Positions 14,159 to 17,623 of a DNA stretch of 17,623 nt are shown one piece after another. The first letter of the stretch is position 1, and every line of letters starts with the position of its first letter. The stretch covers positions 1 through 17,623 of the forward strand of contig JAFGOZ010000453.1 in NCBI GenBank assembly GCA_016926235.1, in the 5' to 3' direction. Made by a program: the position numbers and the translations under genes. Source of the DNA: Bacteroidales bacterium (GTDB lineage Bacteria; Bacteroidota; Bacteroidia; Bacteroidales; UBA10428). Below the pieces are notes generated by a model, which did no database searches, was not told the DNA's origin, and saw only the letters and a program-made list of their open reading frames with translations.

Positions 14159-16345
14159 ATGGGAACCGTGGTAGACATTTCATTAAGGGAACATTTAAAA
14201 AAACATTTTGGTTTTGATAGTTTTAAGGGAAACCAGGAAGAAATAATAAAAAATGTTTTAGCCGGAAGGGATACATTTGTACTTATGCCTACCGGAGGGG
14301 GGAAGTCACTTTGTTATCAGCTTCCAGCAATGCTTCTTGAGGGTACTGCTATTATTATTTCACCTCTTATTGCATTAATGAAAAACCAGGTGGATGCAAT
14401 GAGAAGCTTTAGTGAAGAGGACGGTGTGGCTCATTTTCTTAATTCATCACTCACAAAAGCAGCAATAAACCAGGTAAAAGAAGATGTTGTTAAACAAAAA
14501 ACAAGGCTTCTTTATGTAGCACCTGAATCACTTACAAAAGAAGAAAATATAGAATTTCTGAAGAAAGTAAGTGTGTCTTTTTATGCAATTGATGAAGCAC
14601 ATTGTATTTCAGAGTGGGGACATGATTTCAGGCCCGAATATCGTCGTATACGTCCTATAATAAACAAAATCGGACCGGCACCTCTGATAGCTTTAACGGC
14701 AACAGCTACACCAAAAGTTCAGCACGATATTCAGAAAAATCTGGAAATGCTTGAGGCAGATGTCTTTAAATCTTCTTTCAGAAGAGCAAATCTGTATTAT
14801 GAAATCCGTCCCAAGAAAAATGCTACCAAAGAAATTATTAAATATATCAAGAACAATCACGGAAAGTCAGGGATAATATATTGCCTGAGTCGCAAAAAGG
14901 TTGAGCAATTAGCAGAGATATTAAAAGTAAATGGTATCAAAGCTTTGCCATATCATGCAGGAATGGATGCTGCAACGCGTTCCAAAAATCAGGATATGTT
15001 TCTGATGGAAGAGGCAGATGTTATTGTGGCTACAATTGCATTTGGCATGGGTATTGATAAGCCGGATGTAAGGTTTGTTATCCATTATGATATGCCCAAG
15101 AGTCTTGAAGGGTATTACCAGGAGACCGGACGTGCAGGAAGGGATGGCGGCGAAGGTAAATGTATTGCTTTCTACAACTATAAAGATATTCAGAAGCTGG
15201 AAAAATTTATGCAGGGCAAACCTATTGCTGAGCAGGAAATTGGCAAGCAGCTTTTATTAGAAACGGTATCTTATGCTGAATCTTCAGTATGCAGGGTGAA
15301 GCAACTTCTCAATTATTTTGGGGAAGTATTGAAGGAGAATTGTGATAACTGCGATAATTGTTTGCACCCCAAAACGGAATTTGACGGCCAGGAGGCTGTA
15401 GTTAAAGTATTACAAGTCGTCCAGGCTGTAAAGGAGAAGTTTAAAGCAGACCATATAGCCAGTGTATTGGTTGGAGAACGTACAAGTGCTATTAAATCCT
15501 ATAAACATCACCAAATGGAAATTTTTGGAATTGGTGACGAGAAAGATGTAAAATTTTGGAATGCCGTGATAAGACAAGCACTCATTGCCCGTTTTCTTGA
15601 AAAGGATATTGAAAACTACGGTTTGCTGAAATTGACCCCGGCTGGTCTTCATTTTATGGAGAATCCAAAAGAGTTTATGATAGCTGAGGATCATGAATAT
15701 GAAGATATTGATGATGAAGAAAGCATGGGAGGTGAAAAATCAGGGACGGTTGATAATGAGCTATTGGCCATATTAAAAGATCTCAGGAAGAAAATTTCTA
15801 AATCAAAGAATTTACCTCCTTTTGTTATTTTCCAGGATCCTTCATTGGAGGATATGGCCATTCAATACCCTATAAACATGGAAGAACTGCAAAACATTAC
15901 AGGTGTTGGTACGGGTAAGGCACAACGTTATGGAAAGGAATTTGTTGAGGTGATAAAGGCTTATGTGGAAGAAAAAGAAATTGAGCGCCCTCAGGACATG
16001 GTGGTAAAGTCTATTGTAAACAAATCAGGGATGAAGGTTTATATTATTCAAAGCATTGACCGTCAAATGTCTTTGGGTGATATTGCTGAAGCGAAAAATC
16101 TTGAAATGGGAGAATTATTAACTGAAATTGAGGCGATTGTAAATTCAGGTACCAAGTTGAATCTTGATTATTACATAAATGAAGTAATAGATGAAGATCA
16201 TCAGGCTGATATTTACGATTACTTTATGGAAGAAGCTGAGGATGAGTCCATAGAAGCCGCATTAAAGGAGCTGGGAGAGGATGAATATAGCGAGGAAGAA
16301 ATCCGGCTGATACGAATTAAGTTTCTTTCGGAGATGGGTAATTGA
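14159..16345 (+). CDS. recQ: RecQ family ATP-dependent DNA helicase
   Basis: A 3'-5' DNA helicase for recombination and replication repair. It has 728 residues from the ATG at 14159. The longer frame starts at a GTG at 14144, which I do not favour. Helicase motifs: MPTGGGKS (43-50), DEAHCISEWGHDFRPEYR (145-162), ALTATATP (178-185), YCLSRKK (241-247), TIAFGMGIDKPDVRFVIH (292-309) and QETGRAGRDG (321-330). The zinc site uses Cys378, 395, 398 and 401, followed by the RQC winged helix. The HRDC domain covers about 531-605. Residues 610-728 form a further acidic C-terminal part with a likely helix-turn-helix (SLGDIAEAKNLEMGELLTEI), absent from E. coli RecQ (about 610 residues). An acidic linker (509-526) separates RQC and HRDC. 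It stands alone, divergent from tatC. Confidence 0.95.
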   Translation: MGTVVDISLREHLKKHFGFDSFKGNQEEIIKNVLAGRDTFVLMPTGGGKSLCYQLPAMLLEGTAIIISPLIALMKNQVDAMRSFSEEDGVAHFLNSSLTKAAINQVKEDVVKQKTRLLYVAPESLTKEENIEFLKKVSVSFYAIDEAHCISEWGHDFRPEYRRIRPIINKIGPAPLIALTATATPKVQHDIQKNLEMLEADVFKSSFRRANLYYEIRPKKNATKEIIKYIKNNHGKSGIIYCLSRKKVEQLAEILKVNGIKALPYHAGMDAATRSKNQDMFLMEEADVIVATIAFGMGIDKPDVRFVIHYDMPKSLEGYYQETGRAGRDGGEGKCIAFYNYKDIQKLEKFMQGKPIAEQEIGKQLLLETVSYAESSVCRVKQLLNYFGEVLKENCDNCDNCLHPKTEFDGQEAVVKVLQVVQAVKEKFKADHIASVLVGERTSAIKSYKHHQMEIFGIGDEKDVKFWNAVIRQALIARFLEKDIENYGLLKLTPAGLHFMENPKEFMIAEDHEYEDIDDEESMGGEKSGTVDNELLAILKDLRKKISKSKNLPPFVIFQDPSLEDMAIQYPINMEELQNITGVGTGKAQRYGKEFVEVIKAYVEEKEIERPQDMVVKSIVNKSGMKVYIIQSIDRQMSLGDIAEAKNLEMGELLTEIEAIVNSGTKLNLDYYINEVIDEDHQADIYDYFMEEAEDESIEAALKELGEDEYSEEEIRLIRIKFLSEMGN

Positions 16346-16413
16346 TTTTGAAAAAAATATTTTTACTCATAATGTCTTTTAACATAAAAGCGTTATTATT
16401 CTTAGAAAATTTG

Positions 16414-16443
16414 TATATTTGTTTTGGGAGAACATATTTCTCC
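16414..16443 (+). promoter_or_regulatory. candidate promoter -7 box and 5' hairpin of the T9SS cargo gene
   Basis: TATATTTG at 16414-16421 matches TAnnTTTG exactly, 63 bases before the ATG of the next gene. No good TTG is found 19-21 bases upstream. Directly downstream, at the expected transcript start, GGAGAA (16427-16432) and TTCTCC (16438-16443) form a 6-bp stem with a 5-base loop, which may protect the mRNA 5' end. Confidence 0.55.
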
Positions 16444-16484
16444 GTGTATTGAATAGAAAGTTTAATAAATAAAAAATAACCACT

Positions 16485-17516
16485 ATGAAGAAATTATACA
16501 TTGTAATGTTAGGGATTCTTATTACAGGGTATTTTGCAATGGCACAGGCTCCATTCATGCTGACCTATGAGAATCATGCCCACCAGGGTGACCAGGATTT
16601 CAATTTTATTATTGCTAAGAATATTGATGTAGAAATTTCTCAGGGCTCAAATCAAGTATGGGATTTTTCGGCCATTACAAATTCTGCCAGCAAGCTAACC
16701 AGTTTTATGCTACCATCTTCGAAAGGATTAAAATCATCATCTATCCCCGAAGCAAATATTATTATAAAGGAAAATAATAATGAGTTTTATTTCAGACTTA
16801 ATAAAAACAAAATGGAGCAATATGGTGCTTCTACATGCAATACGGTGATTAAGTATGATCAGCCTTATGTAAAACTGAAATTTCCATTTGCATATGGAGA
16901 GAGCTATTCAGGCGAATTCTCCGGAAGACAAATCATGGCTAACGGGAATGAAGTTGCCATTAAAGGAAGATATAATGTTGGAATAGTTGGTTATGGTAAA
17001 CTCATTATGCCAAACGGGCAGGAGGTGCCAAATGCTTTGTTATTGAAGTCAGAAAGAATTCATATTTACGGTACAAATGAGCAGGCAATTGTTACATATC
17101 GCTGGTACGTGGAAAATATAAGGTACCCGGTATTTGTGATTATCAGAAATAATGTTAACGGTGTTGAAAAGACCATTCAAACGGCTTATCATGAGAATAT
17201 TCCTATTCCGGAGAAAGCTGTCACCGCAGATATTTTAAGCAATAACTCTGTTAATTTCATGGCATTTCCAAATCCTTATACAAATGTTTTAAATGTGAGC
17301 TATAAGCTTGCTGAGACATGTAAGGTTAAAATTGAATTATACGATATGAGCGGTAAGCGCGTTCATACCATTGTTGACAATATTACCCAGGAAGAAGGAA
17401 TTTATAATGTTGAGGTTACTTCTGAACAAGTTTTAGTACCAGCAGGTATATACTATGTAAAAGGCAGGTTTGGGAAAGAGACTTTTGAACAAAAAGTTGT
17501 AAAAACTGCTGAATAG
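16485..17516 (+). CDS. secreted protein with C-terminal type IX secretion (T9SS type A) sorting domain
   Basis: A 343-residue protein with no recognised enzymatic domain. Residues 1-20 are a Sec signal peptide (charged MKK, hydrophobic core, cleavage likely after AMA before QA). The central part, about 22-245, is beta-rich (QVWDFS at 57-62, repeated Gly/Asn turns, KLKFPFAYGESYSGEF) and of unknown role. Residues about 258-340 are a T9SS type A sorting domain: AFPNPYTNVLNVSY, IELYDMSGKRV, and the final GIYYVKGRFGKETFEQKVVK. By family knowledge this domain directs passage across the outer membrane by the Por/Gld machinery and is usually removed by PorU during surface attachment. The ATG has an A-rich leader. 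A terminator follows 20 bases after the stop. It is probably monocistronic. Confidence 0.9.
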   Translation: MKKLYIVMLGILITGYFAMAQAPFMLTYENHAHQGDQDFNFIIAKNIDVEISQGSNQVWDFSAITNSASKLTSFMLPSSKGLKSSSIPEANIIIKENNNEFYFRLNKNKMEQYGASTCNTVIKYDQPYVKLKFPFAYGESYSGEFSGRQIMANGNEVAIKGRYNVGIVGYGKLIMPNGQEVPNALLLKSERIHIYGTNEQAIVTYRWYVENIRYPVFVIIRNNVNGVEKTIQTAYHENIPIPEKAVTADILSNNSVNFMAFPNPYTNVLNVSYKLAETCKVKIELYDMSGKRVHTIVDNITQEEGIYNVEVTSEQVLVPAGIYYVKGRFGKETFEQKVVKTAE

Positions 17517-17536
17517 AAAAAATTTATAAATATTCT

Positions 17537-17574
17537 AAAGGGGCTGTCTAAAAAGTATTAGGCAGCCTTTTTTT
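17537..17574 (+). terminator. rho-independent terminator after the T9SS cargo gene
   Basis: GGCTGTCT (17542-17549) pairs with AGGCAGCC (17560-17567) with one G-T, extended outward by G-T and A-T pairs to 17537/17572. It is followed by seven T (17568-17574). The loop has 10 bases. Confidence 0.88.
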
Positions 17575-17580
17575 GTTGAA

Positions 17581-17613
17581 AAAAGGTTACAAATCAAGGA
17601 TATGTAACCTTTT
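17581..17613. terminator. perfect 11-bp hairpin, possible bidirectional or second terminator
   Basis: AAAAGGTTACA (17581-17591) and TGTAACCTTTT (17603-17613) are perfect reverse complements with an 11-base loop. The symmetric A and T ends allow termination on either strand, so it could back up the terminator before it or serve a minus-strand gene entering from the right. The T tail is short. Confidence 0.55.
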
Positions 17614-17623
17614 ATGTCACGTC

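Overview
The window looks like chromosomal DNA of a Bacteroidota bacterium (a Bacteroidales/Cytophagales-like lineage; I cannot place it further). The evidence is low GC content, A-rich start regions without Shine-Dalgarno sequences, promoter -7 boxes of the TAnnTTTG type, a secreted protein with a type IX secretion C-terminal sorting domain, and Bacteroidota-like ClpP, ClpX and trigger factor.

Layout. Positions 1-1290 are AT-rich and mostly non-coding, with two small plus-strand genes (442-669 and 1050-1289) that encode homologous, probably helical proteins of 75 and 79 residues. A 21-bp inverted repeat overlaps the start codon of the second. Next, on the minus strand and read right to left, comes a complete tryptophan operon, trpE-G-D-(methyltransferase)-C-F-B-A (8461 down to 1294). 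It turns chorismate into L-tryptophan and carries an uncharacterised class I SAM-methyltransferase-like gene tightly packed between trpD and trpC. Upstream of trpE lies a ribosome-dependent attenuator: a 20-codon leader peptide with four consecutive Trp codons (8571-8633), followed by a strong intrinsic terminator (8502-8531) and then trpE.

Upstream of the leader, still on the minus strand, is the protein quality-control cluster tig-clpP-clpX (11982 down to 8686), with no terminator between clpX and the trp leader other than the attenuator itself. A tRNA-Leu(UAG) gene (12070-12151) follows, with its own consensus promoter and a small terminator, then lptB (LPS-export ATPase) and tatC (twin-arginine translocase). 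A divergent, very AT-rich intergenic region separates tatC from plus-strand recQ (14159-16345) and a T9SS cargo protein (16485-17516). That protein gene ends in a rho-independent terminator followed by a second perfect 11-bp hairpin at the window edge.

Most of the window is housekeeping. The points most worth attention are the WWWW leader attenuator, the methyltransferase embedded in the trp operon, and the pair of small paralogous proteins with the start-codon-overlapping inverted repeat. Several long reading frames begin at TTG, GTG or inside the attenuator stem. For trpE, trpF, lptB, tatC and recQ I chose shorter, better-supported ATG starts.
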